Notes under the pieces: model-generated
Told to the model about the DNA's origin: nothing
Databases searched by the model: none
What the model saw: only the letters and a program-made list of their open reading frames with translations
NCBI GenBank assembly: GCA_038198445.1
Contig: JBBPZZ010000121.1
Coordinates: 1 to 64,000, forward strand
Reading direction: 5' to 3'
Origin: JACDDK01 sp038198445
GTDB taxonomy: Bacteria; Actinomycetota; Rubrobacteria; Rubrobacterales; Rubrobacteraceae
Length of the DNA stretch: 64,000 nucleotides
Part shown: positions 33,833-43,185 of the stretch, one piece after another
Numbering within the stretch: the stretch's first letter is position 1
How the letters are laid out: each line of letters starts with the position of its first letter
Translations under genes and position numbers: made by a program

Positions 33833-36265
33833 GTGAGCGAGACGAAACCGAGAAAGACCTACGATCCCACGGCGCTGGAGCACCGCTGGCAGGAGCGGTG
33901 GGCCGAGAGCAGCCTCTACGAGACAGACCAGGGTCCAGCGAAGCCCAAGCATTACGCCCTCACGATGCTTCCGTACCCGAGCGGAGACCTGCACGTCGGA
34001 CACTGGTACGCCATGACGCCGTCGGACACGCGGGCGCGATTCATGAGGATGAACGGCTACCGGGTCTTCTTCCCGATAGGCTTCGACGCATTCGGGCTTC
34101 CGGCGGAGAACGCCGCCATAAACCGGGGCATTCATCCGTACAAGTGGACGATGTCGAATATAGAGAACATGCGCGGCCAGCTCCGGCAAATGGGGGCGAT
34201 GTTCGACTTCGACGCCGAGGTCGTGACCTGCGACCCGGAATATTACCGCTGGAACCAGTGGTTCTTCTTGAAGTTCTTCGAGAAGGGGATCGCCTACCGG
34301 GACTATGCGCCGGTTGACTGGTGCCCCAAGGACAACACGACGCTGGCGCGGGAGCAGGTCGTCGGGCCGGATCGCAGGTGCGAGCGGTGCGGGACGCCGG
34401 TAATAAAAAAGGACCTCGCGCAGTGGCTGTTCAGGATCACCGACTACGCCGAGGAGCTTCTTGACTTCTCGAAGATAGAGTGGCCCGAGCGGGTAGAGAC
34501 GCTGCAACGGAACTGGATCGGTCGCTCGGAGGGCGCGGAGATATCTTTCGACATCGAAGGATATGGTCCTATCGAGGTCTTCACCACTCGCCCCGACACG
34601 CTCTTCGGCGCCACCTTCTTCGTCATGTCCCCGGAGCACCCGGCGGTCGAGAAGATAACGACGCCGGAGCAAGCCGACGAAGTCCAAGCCTACGTCGAGA
34701 AGGCAAACAGGATGAGTGAGATAGACCGGACCGACGTCACCCGCGAGAAGACGGGCGTCTTCACCGGAGCCCACGCCATCAACCCCGCGAACGGGCAGCG
34801 CATCCCCGTCTACGCCGCCGACTATGTGCTCATGGGCTACGGGACCGGCGCGATCATGGCGGTCCCCGGCCAGGACCAGCGTGACTGGGACTTCGCCGCT
34901 AAGTACGATCTTCCCATCATTCGCACCGTCGAGCCGCCGGATGGTTTCGACGGGGAAGCGTATACGGGCGAGGGACCGGCGATCAACAGTGAGTTCCTCG
35001 ACGGCCTCGGGATCGAAGACGCCAAAAAGCGCATGATCGAACACCTCGCGGAGCAGGGTAATGGAAGGGCGGCGGTGACTTACCGGCTCCACGACTGGCT
35101 CATCTCGCGCCAGCGCTACTGGGGCACCCCTATCCCCATCGTCTACTGCGATGACTGCGGTACCGTTCCCATCCCCGAAGAAGACCTGCCGGTCCTGCTC
35201 CCCGAGGACGCCGAGTTCACCCCGACCGGAGAGTCGCCGCTCAAGCTGGATGAGGACTTCCGGTACACTGAATGTCCGAGCTGTGGCGGCCGGGCCGAGC
35301 GCGAGACGGACACGATGGACACGTTCATGGACTCCTCGTGGTACCAGTACCGTTACCTCTCTCCCCACTACGACGAGGGGCCATTCGACCCGGAGGTGGG
35401 GGAGCGGTGGCTCCCGGTGGATCAGTACACCGGCGGCATAGAGCACGCCGTCATGCACCTGCTCTACACGCGCTTCTTCACCAAAGTTATGCGGGATCTC
35501 GGGCTCGTTGACTTCGACGAACCGATGAGCAGGCTCTTCAACCAGGGGATCATCCTGGGCGAGGACGCTGAGAAAATGAGCAAGAGCCGCGGTAACGTCG
35601 TAAACCCGCAGGAGTTCGTGGACCGCTACGGCTCGGATGCGCTGCGGTGCTTCCTGATGTTCATAGGGCCGTGGGACCAGGGGGGGCCGTGGGACGGACG
35701 CGGCATAGAGGGCATCTCACGCTTCCTGCGGCGGGCGCTCTCGCTCGTCTCCGAAGAAGGCTCCTCGAACGCCGAGGCGGACCCCGCGGAGCTGAACCGA
35801 CGGACCAACCGCACGATAAAGAAGGTTACAGAGGACCTGAAAGGGTTCCGCTTCAACACGGCGCTCGCCGCGCTCATGGAGCACACCAACTACCTGCTGG
35901 CGGTAAAGGAGGAGGTCGAGGACAGTGAGTGGGCCGAGGCCTTGCGGACTTTCGCGCGTCTTCTCGCGCCGCTCGCCCCGCACCACGCCGAGGAGTTGTG
36001 GGCGAAGCTGGGGGAGCCGCACTCGGTCCACGAGCAGAGATGGCCGGGCTGGGAGGAGAGCCTCATAAAGACAGAGGAGATCACCTTGATCGTCCAGGTC
36101 AACGGCAAGCTGCGCGACCGACTCGACGCGCCGGCGGACATCTCCGAGGAAGCGGCGAAAGAGCTGGCGCTTTCGAGCGAGAAGGTAGGACCCCACGTAG
36201 AGGGACGTGAGATCCGGAAGAGCATCTACGTTCCAGGACGCCTGGTCAACATCGTAGTGGCTTGA
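33833..36265 (+). CDS. leuS: Leucyl-tRNA synthetase
   Basis: Class I aminoacyl-tRNA synthetase, 810 residues, charging tRNA-Leu. The HIGH motif appears as PYPSGDLHVGHWYAM near residue 45 and the KMSKS motif as EKMSKSRGNVVNP. Editing-domain TTRPDTLFGATFFVMSPEH and the zinc-site region YCDDCGTVP are present. The start is GTG 33833 with AGAAGGAG 8 nt upstream. The 246-bp leader (33587-33832) shows no convincing T-box. Confidence 0.98.
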   Translation: MSETKPRKTYDPTALEHRWQERWAESSLYETDQGPAKPKHYALTMLPYPSGDLHVGHWYAMTPSDTRARFMRMNGYRVFFPIGFDAFGLPAENAAINRGIHPYKWTMSNIENMRGQLRQMGAMFDFDAEVVTCDPEYYRWNQWFFLKFFEKGIAYRDYAPVDWCPKDNTTLAREQVVGPDRRCERCGTPVIKKDLAQWLFRITDYAEELLDFSKIEWPERVETLQRNWIGRSEGAEISFDIEGYGPIEVFTTRPDTLFGATFFVMSPEHPAVEKITTPEQADEVQAYVEKANRMSEIDRTDVTREKTGVFTGAHAINPANGQRIPVYAADYVLMGYGTGAIMAVPGQDQRDWDFAAKYDLPIIRTVEPPDGFDGEAYTGEGPAINSEFLDGLGIEDAKKRMIEHLAEQGNGRAAVTYRLHDWLISRQRYWGTPIPIVYCDDCGTVPIPEEDLPVLLPEDAEFTPTGESPLKLDEDFRYTECPSCGGRAERETDTMDTFMDSSWYQYRYLSPHYDEGPFDPEVGERWLPVDQYTGGIEHAVMHLLYTRFFTKVMRDLGLVDFDEPMSRLFNQGIILGEDAEKMSKSRGNVVNPQEFVDRYGSDALRCFLMFIGPWDQGGPWDGRGIEGISRFLRRALSLVSEEGSSNAEADPAELNRRTNRTIKKVTEDLKGFRFNTALAALMEHTNYLLAVKEEVEDSEWAEALRTFARLLAPLAPHHAEELWAKLGEPHSVHEQRWPGWEESLIKTEEITLIVQVNGKLRDRLDAPADISEEAAKELALSSEKVGPHVEGREIRKSIYVPGRLVNIVVA

Positions 36266-36301
36266 TCTCGGCGGTATCAGCGGAGTGACCAGGTACGGGG
36301 C

Positions 36302-37330
36302 TTGCCGTTGATCCGGGACGCCGCCGGGCTCGCTGACCGTATAAGAGCCATACACGAGGCGATGCGCGACGAGCTGGTGGAAGCGTGCGAGAGCAACACT
36401 CTGGAGGTAATGTCCAGAGTCGCCGCCGACGGGCCGGGCGACACGATGTTCGAGATCGACCGCGTTTCAGAGGTGGTACTGGTCCACCGCTTCGAGGACC
36501 TGGCGCGGGAATGGTCGTTCGTGCTGATCTTTGAGGGCCAGGAGTCGGAGGATGGAGTCGTCCTGCCTCGCGGCACAGATCCCGAGAGGGCCGAACTACG
36601 AATAATAGTTGATCCGGTAGACGGTTCGCGGGGTTTGATGTACCAGAAGCGGAGCGCCTGGACCTTGACCGGCGTCGCCCCCAACCGCGGCCCTGAGACG
36701 AGCCTCGCCGACGTCGAGATAGCGGTTCAGACGGAGATCCCAATCCTCAAGCAACACCTGTGCGATAGCCTCTGGGCCATCACGGGCGGTGGGGCGTCCG
36801 GCGAGCGGGTGGACCGGATCTCCGGCGGGCGCTCGTCACTCCATCCGAAACCTTCTGGAGCCGAGACCATCGCCCAGGGTTACGGCGGGCTGGCCCGCTT
36901 CGTACCCGGCGCCCGCTCGGATCTTGCGGCGATCGACGACCGCGTACACGAACTGGTTCTGGGGCCGATCCGCCGCGGAAAAGCTCAGGCGTTCGAGGAT
37001 CAATACATCTCGACCGGAGGCCAGCTATACGAGTTGGCAGTAGGCCACGACCGTTGGATAGCCGACCTTCGTCCGCTGGTCGAGCCGGTGCTCCAAAGAC
37101 GCGGATTGGAACTCGGTCTGTGCTGTCACCCTTATGACCTGTGTACCGAACTCATCGCGCGCGAGGCAGGCGTCATCGTCGGAGACGAACACGGGCGGCA
37201 ACTTAGCGCCCCGCTCGATACGACCTCGAACGTCGCATGGGCCGGCTACGCCAATGCGGAGATCCAGGCTCAGGTAGCGCCCGCTCTACTGACGGCGCTG
37301 CAAGAGCGCGGGCTAACCGACGAAGGCTAG
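36302..37330 (+). CDS. Inositol-monophosphatase/FBPase-like phosphatase
   Basis: A 342-residue member of the lithium-sensitive phosphatase fold. The metal site appears as IIVDPVDGSRGLMYQKRSAW (DPxDG near residue 103), and an upstream acidic ligand is in FVLIFEGQESEDG. The C-terminal second half (CTELIAREAGVIVGDEHGRQ) matches the usual GG..D region loosely. It is longer than typical inositol phosphatases because of an insertion around residues 140-200. The start is TTG 36302. Substrate uncertain. Confidence 0.8.
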   Translation: MPLIRDAAGLADRIRAIHEAMRDELVEACESNTLEVMSRVAADGPGDTMFEIDRVSEVVLVHRFEDLAREWSFVLIFEGQESEDGVVLPRGTDPERAELRIIVDPVDGSRGLMYQKRSAWTLTGVAPNRGPETSLADVEIAVQTEIPILKQHLCDSLWAITGGGASGERVDRISGGRSSLHPKPSGAETIAQGYGGLARFVPGARSDLAAIDDRVHELVLGPIRRGKAQAFEDQYISTGGQLYELAVGHDRWIADLRPLVEPVLQRRGLELGLCCHPYDLCTELIAREAGVIVGDEHGRQLSAPLDTTSNVAWAGYANAEIQAQVAPALLTALQERGLTDEG

Positions 37331-37342
37331 ACAGATCACCGT

Positions 37343-37681
37343 CTAGAACATCCGGCCGCCGGGTGGGACGTCGTGGTCCGGCGCAAGCAAGACTACCTCA
37401 CCGGCCTCATCCGGCACGCCGAGGACGAGCACCTCGCTCTTGAAGCCGGCGATCCTCTTCGGCGGGAAGTTCACGACCGCGACCACCTGCTTGCCGAGTA
37501 ATTTTTTAGGATCATAGTAGGTAGTGAGTTGGGCGCTGGTCTGGCGCGTACCGATCTCCGGTCCGAAGTCTACTGTTAGCTTTATGGCGGGCTTGCGGGC
37601 CTCGGGGAACGGCTCCGCCTCCACTACCCTTCCGACCCGGATCTCTATCTTCTCGAAGTCTTCCCAGCTTATCTCGGACAA
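37343..37681 (-). CDS. csaA: CsaA-like tRNA-binding protein
   Basis: A 112-residue single EMAPII/tRNA-binding OB-fold. The sequence matches the stand-alone CsaA form: FEKIEIRVGRVVEAEPFPEA, then KLTVDFGPEIGTRQTSAQLT and VVNFPPKRIAGFKSEVLVLG. CsaA has been called an export chaperone, but tRNA binding is the structural property. It lies convergent to the phosphatase gene and 22 nt downstream of the GntR gene. Confidence 0.95.
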   Translation of the reverse strand: MSEISWEDFEKIEIRVGRVVEAEPFPEARKPAIKLTVDFGPEIGTRQTSAQLTTYYDPKKLLGKQVVAVVNFPPKRIAGFKSEVLVLGVPDEAGEVVLLAPDHDVPPGGRMF

Positions 37682-37703
37682 GCTATCTCCTCTCCATAAA
37701 CTA

Positions 37704-38483
37704 TTAGCTCAGCTTCCTGACCTCGAATAACTCCCGAACGACGTGCAGGTTCAGATGTCCGGGCAGGAAGATGTCCCGCGACCACTGCGCCGGGCGCCCC
37801 TCCGTAAGATACATGGTCTGCGTCAGTGAGAGCGCGGCGGATACTGCTTCGAGTTGCAGACGAGACCCGGTCTCATCGTCCGGCTCGACCAGTACCGCCT
37901 CAATGGACATCTGGGAGTACCCGACTGGAACTCCCCTTGAGACCAGGAGATCCAACAGCATCGCATCCGGCCGAAACCGCTCCCATACTTCCTCGATCCC
38001 GATCACGGCCTCCGGCACCACGTCCACCATCCACGCTGCCCTCTTTCCCGCCATCAACAACACCCGTGAGACCCGCACCAGCGAACTCCCCTCCGGGACC
38101 TCCAGCGCGGCGGCTTCGTCCGGACCCGCCGGAACCGCGCTGATCTCCAGGTCCTCGCTGCCCAGCTCCAGCCCGAGACGCTCGGCGTGAACGGTGTAGG
38201 TCTCCAGACGCTCAAGGCCGGCGGCGAGACGCGCTCCTCGCGGCGGACGAACCAGAAACGTACCGCTCCCCTGCCGCCGCTCCAGCACGCCACGCTCCAC
38301 CAGCCGCGCCAGACCGGCCCGAACCGTGATCCGCGACACCCCCAGCGAATCCACCAGCTCGACCTCCGGCGGGATGCGGTCCCCGGCCTTATAGCGGCCG
38401 CGCAGCAGGAGATCCTCCATCCGACGCTCGACTTGCAGGTACAGAGGAGCCCCACTTGGCGCTCTCGTTTTTCGACCTTCCAA
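37704..38483 (-). CDS. GntR/HutC-family transcriptional regulator
   Basis: A 259-residue regulator. The N-terminal winged helix is RYKAGDRIPPEVELVDSLGV then SRITVRAGLARLVERGVLER followed by RQGSGTFLV. The C-terminal UTRA effector domain covers about residues 95-255 with LVRVSRVLLMAGKRAAWMVD and the terminal QWSRDIFLPGHLNLHV. The start is TTG at 38483. It is divergent from a damaged ethanolamine-permease-like gene, with a dyad between them, so it once probably controlled that transporter. Confidence 0.93.
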   Translation of the reverse strand: MEGRKTRAPSGAPLYLQVERRMEDLLLRGRYKAGDRIPPEVELVDSLGVSRITVRAGLARLVERGVLERRQGSGTFLVRPPRGARLAAGLERLETYTVHAERLGLELGSEDLEISAVPAGPDEAAALEVPEGSSLVRVSRVLLMAGKRAAWMVDVVPEAVIGIEEVWERFRPDAMLLDLLVSRGVPVGYSQMSIEAVLVEPDDETGSRLQLEAVSAALSLTQTMYLTEGRPAQWSRDIFLPGHLNLHVVRELFEVRKLS

Positions 38484-38562
38484 CCCGACCGCTCTCTCCT
38501 CTCTCGCCCGTCCGGGTTAGAGGATATACGGCAATGCGCCCGAGCGCCGCATCTTTAGCCTC

Positions 38563-38585
38563 GTGTATAACAAATTGGTATTAAC
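38563..38585. promoter_or_regulatory. Imperfect dyad, possible GntR operator
   Basis: GTGTATAACAA-A-TTGGTATTAAC has 11-base arms agreeing at 8 positions, in an AT-rich patch between the divergent GntR gene and the permease remnant. HutC-type regulators often read such short GT/TA-rich dyads. Assignment is inference from position. Confidence 0.4.
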
Positions 38586-38693
38586 TATGATGGGATTGTA
38601 GCCATCGAGCCAATGCGGGGGTGAGTGGTTCGGGCGTTCGGCTGGGTTTTGCGCGATGGGTGCGGTCGTCTACTGGAGAAGGGAGAGTCTCGG

Positions 38694-39243
38694 ATGAACG
38701 AATCAGACAAGAGGGGGGAGCAGGGGCGCCGAGTACGAGGAAGGCGGCGCCGATTACATGGATCAGCGCCAGTTGCAGCAAGGCGCCGCCGGATGGGTGC
38801 TGCTGGCCGGGCTCGGGGTCGCCTATGTAATTTCCGGAGACTTCGTGGGTTGGAACTTCGGGCTCGCCGAGGGTGGATGGGGCGGTTTGCTCGTCGCCAC
38901 GCTGCTCATGGCGACGATGTACACGGCGATGGTCTTCGGGCTGGCGGAGCTCTCTTCGACGATACCGACGGCTGGTGGAGGGTACGGCTTTGTCCGGCGG
39001 GGGGTTCGTGTGAACGCGCTGTGTCCCGGCCCGGTAAACACGCCGCTCTTGCGGGAATTATTCGCCAAGGACCCGGAGAAGGCGGCGCGGCGGCTGATCC
39101 ACCTGCCGATGGGCCGGTTCGCCGAGGCTACGGAGATCGCCAACGCCGTCCTCTTCCTGGCCTCCGACGAGTCTTCCTACGTCAACGCCTCGACCTTTCT
39201 AGTTGACGGCGGACTCTCGGGGGCGTACGTTACGCCCGAGTAG
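38694..39243 (+). pseudogene. Chimeric remnant: ethanolamine-permease N-terminus joined to short-chain dehydrogenase C-terminus
   Basis: ATG 38694 has a GAAGGGAG upstream and encodes MNESDKRGEQ. A one-base gain in the G run at 38723-38726 breaks the frame, which resumes as AEYEEGGADYMDQRQLQQGA, then the first permease helices up to TIPTAGGGYGFVRR. At about 38995-39000 (CGGCGG) the sequence switches in frame to the end of an SDR enzyme: GVRVNALCPGPVNTPLLREL through LFLASDESSYVNASTFLVDGG. The join point reads equally well in both families, which suggests deletion between short matching sequences. Confidence 0.8.
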
Positions 39244-39254
39244 GAGGTGCGGGT

Positions 39255-40196
39255 ATGAGCTACGGTCTATCGAACAATATCCTCGACGCCATCGGGGGCA
39301 CGCCACTGCTGGAGATAGAGGGCATTCACTGCAAGCTGGAGTATTTGAACCCGTCCGGTTCGGTAAAAGCTCGGATCGCCAAATACATGATCGAACGCGC
39401 CGAGAACGAAGGTCTCCTCAAACACGGTGACACCATCGTCGAGGCAACGAGCGGCAACACCGGCAACGCCCTCTCGATGGTCGCCGCCGTCAAGGGCTAC
39501 AGGATGCTGGTCGTGATGCCGGAGGGGATGAGCGGTGAGCGGGTCGCCATAAGCCGCGCTTTCGGGGCGGAGGTCATGGAGATCGGACACTTCCACGTAA
39601 ACGAAGCCCTCGCCAAAGCAAAGGATCTCGGAAGAGAGCCCGGCTACTTCTGCCCCTCGCAGTTCGAGAGCGAGTGGAACGTCGAGGAGAACCGCACCTG
39701 GCTGGGACCGGAAATTTTGGCCCAGCTACCACCGGACGGCGTCCCGGACGCGGTCGTCATGGGCGTCGGTACTGGCGGCACGCTCATCGGTGTGGGCCAG
39801 GCGTTCCGGGAGGTCAATCCATCCGTCAAGCTCTTCGCGATGGAGCCCTCCGAGTCATCGACCATCCTGTGCGGCGAGGTCGGGGATCACCTCATAGAAG
39901 GCATCTCCGATGGCTTCGTCCCCGGCATCTTCGAGCGCCACAGGAGTTCAGTGGACGACGCCCTAACTGTTGACTCCGAAGAAGCCGTCGAGGAGATGCG
40001 CCGCCTCGCCAAACAGCACGGCCTCTTCGTCGGCCCAAGCAGCGGAGCGAACCTGATCGCCGCCAAAAAAGTCCGCGAGTCCTACCCGAAGCTAGAGACC
40101 ATCGTCACCCTATTCTGCGACGAGGGCGAGAAGTACATAAGCGAGCACTTCGCGGCGAAGAATGAGGTCCAGGTTACCTCCGAGACATACTCGTAG
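39255..40196 (+). CDS. Cysteine synthase-like PLP-dependent enzyme
   Basis: A 313-residue fold-type II PLP enzyme of the O-acetylserine sulfhydrylase/cystathionine beta-synthase family. The PLP lysine is in YLNPSGSVKARIA. The substrate loop is EATSGNTGNALSMVA and the phosphate-binding loop is GVGTGGTLIGVG. The conserved GPSSGANL near the C-terminus is present. It starts at ATG 39255 with GTAGGAGG upstream. The usual NPTGSFKDR-type motif is SGSVKAR here, so the substrate may be cysteine, another beta-substituted serine or a related amino acid. It is 65 nt upstream of the glycine riboswitch and probably a separate unit. Confidence 0.9.
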   Translation: MSYGLSNNILDAIGGTPLLEIEGIHCKLEYLNPSGSVKARIAKYMIERAENEGLLKHGDTIVEATSGNTGNALSMVAAVKGYRMLVVMPEGMSGERVAISRAFGAEVMEIGHFHVNEALAKAKDLGREPGYFCPSQFESEWNVEENRTWLGPEILAQLPPDGVPDAVVMGVGTGGTLIGVGQAFREVNPSVKLFAMEPSESSTILCGEVGDHLIEGISDGFVPGIFERHRSSVDDALTVDSEEAVEEMRRLAKQHGLFVGPSSGANLIAAKKVRESYPKLETIVTLFCDEGEKYISEHFAAKNEVQVTSETYS

Positions 40197-40260
40197 AGTA
40201 ATCTCGGGCATAACCAGCGTCGTGACCGTTATGCTATAGTCCGAACTTGTCCGAAGAGGA

Positions 40261-40452
40261 TCGCGGGAGAGAGTTGTGGGGACCGGGGGGAACTCCGAAC
40301 AGCCGCCGAAGGTGAAAGGGTTGCACGAGCAGTCTGAATCTCTCAGGCAGAAGGACCGCGGATCGGAGGGCGTCCTGGAGAGTCCGGCTCTCCGTAGCTT
40401 CGCTGGGCCGGCGCCGACGGGGTAACACTCTCAGGTTTGGGACAGGGCGGAA
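40261..40452 (+). promoter_or_regulatory. Tandem glycine riboswitch
   Basis: Two glycine-aptamer copies precede gcvPA. Aptamer 1 runs about 40261-40362, with GGGAGAGAG, CGCCGAAGGTG and CTCTCAGGCAGAAGGACCGC. Aptamer 2 runs about 40370-40452, with CTGGAGAG, GCGCCGACGGGGTAACA and CTCTCAGGTTTGGGACAGG. These are the hallmark conserved blocks of glycine aptamers. A TATAGT at 40235-40240 may be the promoter -10. The gcvPA ribosome-binding site follows at about 40473, so control may be at translation or transcription. Confidence 0.96.
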
Positions 40453-40487
40453 AATGTAACGCTCACCCGATAAGGGGGTATAGCCGC

Positions 40488-41774
40488 GTGGCGCGATTTA
40501 CACCGCACACCGAGGAAGACGTACGGGAGATGCTGGACGCAATCGGGGTCTCGACCCTGGATGACCTCTTCGCCGACGTAGAACCCAAGATCGAGGGGGA
40601 GTTGGGCCTCCCGCCGGCTCTCTCTGAGTACGAGGCGCTCCGGGAGGTGGACGCGCTGGCGAAGAAGAACGTCGCCGGGTTGCCGATCTTCCTGGGCGCC
40701 GGGGCCTATGACCGTATAGTTCCATCGGCGGTCGGCGCGATCATCTCCCGAGGCGAGTTCCTGACCTCTTACACCCCATACCAACCGGAGATCAGCCAGG
40801 GAACCCTGCAATCCATCTTCGAGTTCCAGTCCATCATCTCCGAACTCACCGGCCTCGAAGTCTCCAACGCCTCCGTCTACGATGGCGCAAACGCCGTAGC
40901 CGAAGCCGCCCTTATGACCGCCCGCCTGACCAAACGCGATCCAAAAGTAGCCGTATCGAAGGGCTTGAATCCCCGCTACCGCGAAGTCATAGAGACTTAC
41001 CGCGTGGAGGTCGTCGAACTACCGTTGGAGAACGGAAGGACGGACTACGCGAACGTCCCGGACGACGTCTCCGGCGTCTTTGTGCAGAGCCCCAGTTTCT
41101 ACGGGGTAGTCGAGGATATATCGGCGGCGTCGGAGGCGGCTCATGCGGCTGGGGCGCTCTCGGTGGCGGTGTGCGATCCGATCTCGCTGGCAGTCCTGGA
41201 AGCTCCGGGTAACCTCGGCGCGGATGTCGCGGTAGGCGAGGCCCAACCGCTCGGGATGCCGCTCCTCTTCGGTGGACCTTACGCCGGATACATGTCGACC
41301 AAAGCCGAGTTCGTGCGCCAACTACCGGGACGCATCTGCGGCGAGACCGTGGACAAGGACGGCAAACTCGCCTACGTCCTCACTCTGCGAGGCCGCGAGC
41401 AGGACATCCGCCGCGCCCGCGCCAACTCCAACATCTGCACCAACCAGGCTCTAACCGCCCTAGCCGCAACCGTCTACACCGCCCTCATGGGACCGGAGGG
41501 ACTGCGCGAGGTCGCCGAACTCTCCACCTCCAAAGCCCACTACCTGGCCGAAAAACTTGGGGAAGCCGGACTGAAGCTCCGTTACCCGGACGCTCCGTTC
41601 CTGTGGGAGTTCGCTGTAGAGTTGCCCGATGTAGCGCGTGTCAATGACGCATTATTAAGTAACAATATGATTGGAGGTCTGGATCTCGGCGACGGAGCCA
41701 TGCTCGTCGCGGTGACGGAGAAGCGAACAAAGGACGAACTCGACGCTTTCGTGGAGGTGGTGCGGAATGCTTAA
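40488..41774 (+). CDS. gcvPA: Glycine dehydrogenase (decarboxylating) subunit 1
   Basis: N-terminal half of the split P-protein of the glycine cleavage system, 428 residues. It begins VARFTPHTEEDVREMLDAIG at GTG 40488, with AAGGGGG 8 nt upstream; the longer open frame from 40437 would start inside the riboswitch. Conserved YTPYQPEISQGTLQSIFEFQ and VYDGANAVAEAALMTARLTK are present. It overlaps gcvPB by 8 nt. Confidence 0.96.
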   Translation: MARFTPHTEEDVREMLDAIGVSTLDDLFADVEPKIEGELGLPPALSEYEALREVDALAKKNVAGLPIFLGAGAYDRIVPSAVGAIISRGEFLTSYTPYQPEISQGTLQSIFEFQSIISELTGLEVSNASVYDGANAVAEAALMTARLTKRDPKVAVSKGLNPRYREVIETYRVEVVELPLENGRTDYANVPDDVSGVFVQSPSFYGVVEDISAASEAAHAAGALSVAVCDPISLAVLEAPGNLGADVAVGEAQPLGMPLLFGGPYAGYMSTKAEFVRQLPGRICGETVDKDGKLAYVLTLRGREQDIRRARANSNICTNQALTALAATVYTALMGPEGLREVAELSTSKAHYLAEKLGEAGLKLRYPDAPFLWEFAVELPDVARVNDALLSNNMIGGLDLGDGAMLVAVTEKRTKDELDAFVEVVRNA

Positions 41775-43182
41775 CAACCTGATCCGGGACCGGGGCCGCG
41801 AAGGCCGCCGCGGTTTCACCCTCCCCAAACCCGACACGGAGACGAAGAACCTGAACGATATCATCCCCAAGTCCGCACTCCGCAAGGAGACGCCGAACCT
41901 CGCTGAGGTGGACGAGCCGACCGTGATCCGTCACTACACCAACCTCTCCCGCCAGAACCAGGGCATCGACACCACGTTCTACCCCCTCGGCTCCTGCACG
42001 ATGAAGCACAACCCCCGCGCCAACGAAGTCGCCGCCGCGGTCCCAGGCTTCGCCGGCCTCCATCCCTTGCAGCCCGAAGCTCAGGGCCAGGGCGCGTTGC
42101 GGGTCATGTACGAACTGCAAGGTTTCCTCGCCGAGGTCTCCGGGCTACCGGCGGTCTCGTTGCAGCCGCTCGCCGGGGCGCAGGGCGAACTGACGAGCAT
42201 CCTGATGGTGAAGAAGTTCTTCGAGGCCGCCGGGGACGACACGCGTACCACGGTACTCGTGCCGTCCACGGCTCACGGGACCAACCCGGCGACGGCCTCG
42301 ATGGCGGATTTTAAGAGCAAGGAAATTGGGCTTGATGAACACGGCTGCGTCGACGTTGATGAGTTGCGTTCGATGGTCGATGCGTCGACCGCGGCGTTGA
42401 TGATCACGAACCCGAATACCTGCGGCGTCTTCGAGCGGAACATCGCCGAAATAGCCGAAGTCCTGCACGAAGTCGGCGCGTTCTTGTATATGGACGGCGC
42501 GAACATGAACGCCAACATGGGCCGCTTCCAACCCGCTGCCGCTGGCGTGGACATCATGCACTACAATCTGCACAAAACTTTCTCCACCCCCCACGGCGGC
42601 GGAGGGCCTGGCTCCGGCGCGATAGCCTGCGTCGAGCGACTCGCCCCCTTCCGTCCGGACCCCGTAGTCGGAAAAGATGGCGACAAGTACGCCTTCGTCG
42701 CCCCGGAGAAGACCATCGGGCGCGTCACGACCTTTCACGGGAACTTCGGCGTGTTGCTCAAGGCTTGGAACTACATAAAGATGCACGGCCCGGAGCTTCG
42801 CGACGTGACCGATATGGCCGTTCTGAACGCAAACTACGTTCGGGCGAAGCTGCGCGGCACGTACCGCATTCCTTACGACGAGCTTTGCAAACACGAGGTC
42901 GTCGCGCAGCCGGCGGAGGGCAAGAAGGCGCTCGACATAGCGAAGGGGCTAATCGACCACGGTTATCATCCTCCGACGATTTATTTCCCTCTCGTCGTAA
43001 AAGAAGCCATGTTGATAGAGCCCACCGAGTCCGAGTCGAAAGAGACCCTTGACGACTTTATCGGGGCGATGCTGGAGCTCGCCGAGACGAGCCCCGAGGA
43101 ACTCGAAGCCGCGCCCACGCACGCCCCAACCCGCCGCCTCGACGAGACCCGCGCCGCCCGCAACCTGAAGGCCCGGTGGTAG
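41767..43182 (+). CDS. gcvPB: Glycine dehydrogenase (decarboxylating) subunit 2
   Basis: C-terminal, PLP-binding half of the split P-protein, 471 residues. The PLP lysine is in HYNLHKTFSTPHGGGGPGSG. STFYPLGSCTMKHNPR-like sequence near residue 75 (DTTFYPLGSCTMKHNPRANE) is diagnostic. It pairs with gcvPA to decarboxylate glycine and pass the aminomethyl group to GcvH. The start ATG 41767 overlaps gcvPA, and gcvT begins 3 nt after its stop. Confidence 0.97.
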   Translation: MLNNLIRDRGREGRRGFTLPKPDTETKNLNDIIPKSALRKETPNLAEVDEPTVIRHYTNLSRQNQGIDTTFYPLGSCTMKHNPRANEVAAAVPGFAGLHPLQPEAQGQGALRVMYELQGFLAEVSGLPAVSLQPLAGAQGELTSILMVKKFFEAAGDDTRTTVLVPSTAHGTNPATASMADFKSKEIGLDEHGCVDVDELRSMVDASTAALMITNPNTCGVFERNIAEIAEVLHEVGAFLYMDGANMNANMGRFQPAAAGVDIMHYNLHKTFSTPHGGGGPGSGAIACVERLAPFRPDPVVGKDGDKYAFVAPEKTIGRVTTFHGNFGVLLKAWNYIKMHGPELRDVTDMAVLNANYVRAKLRGTYRIPYDELCKHEVVAQPAEGKKALDIAKGLIDHGYHPPTIYFPLVVKEAMLIEPTESESKETLDDFIGAMLELAETSPEELEAAPTHAPTRRLDETRAARNLKARW

Positions 43183-43185
43183 CCG

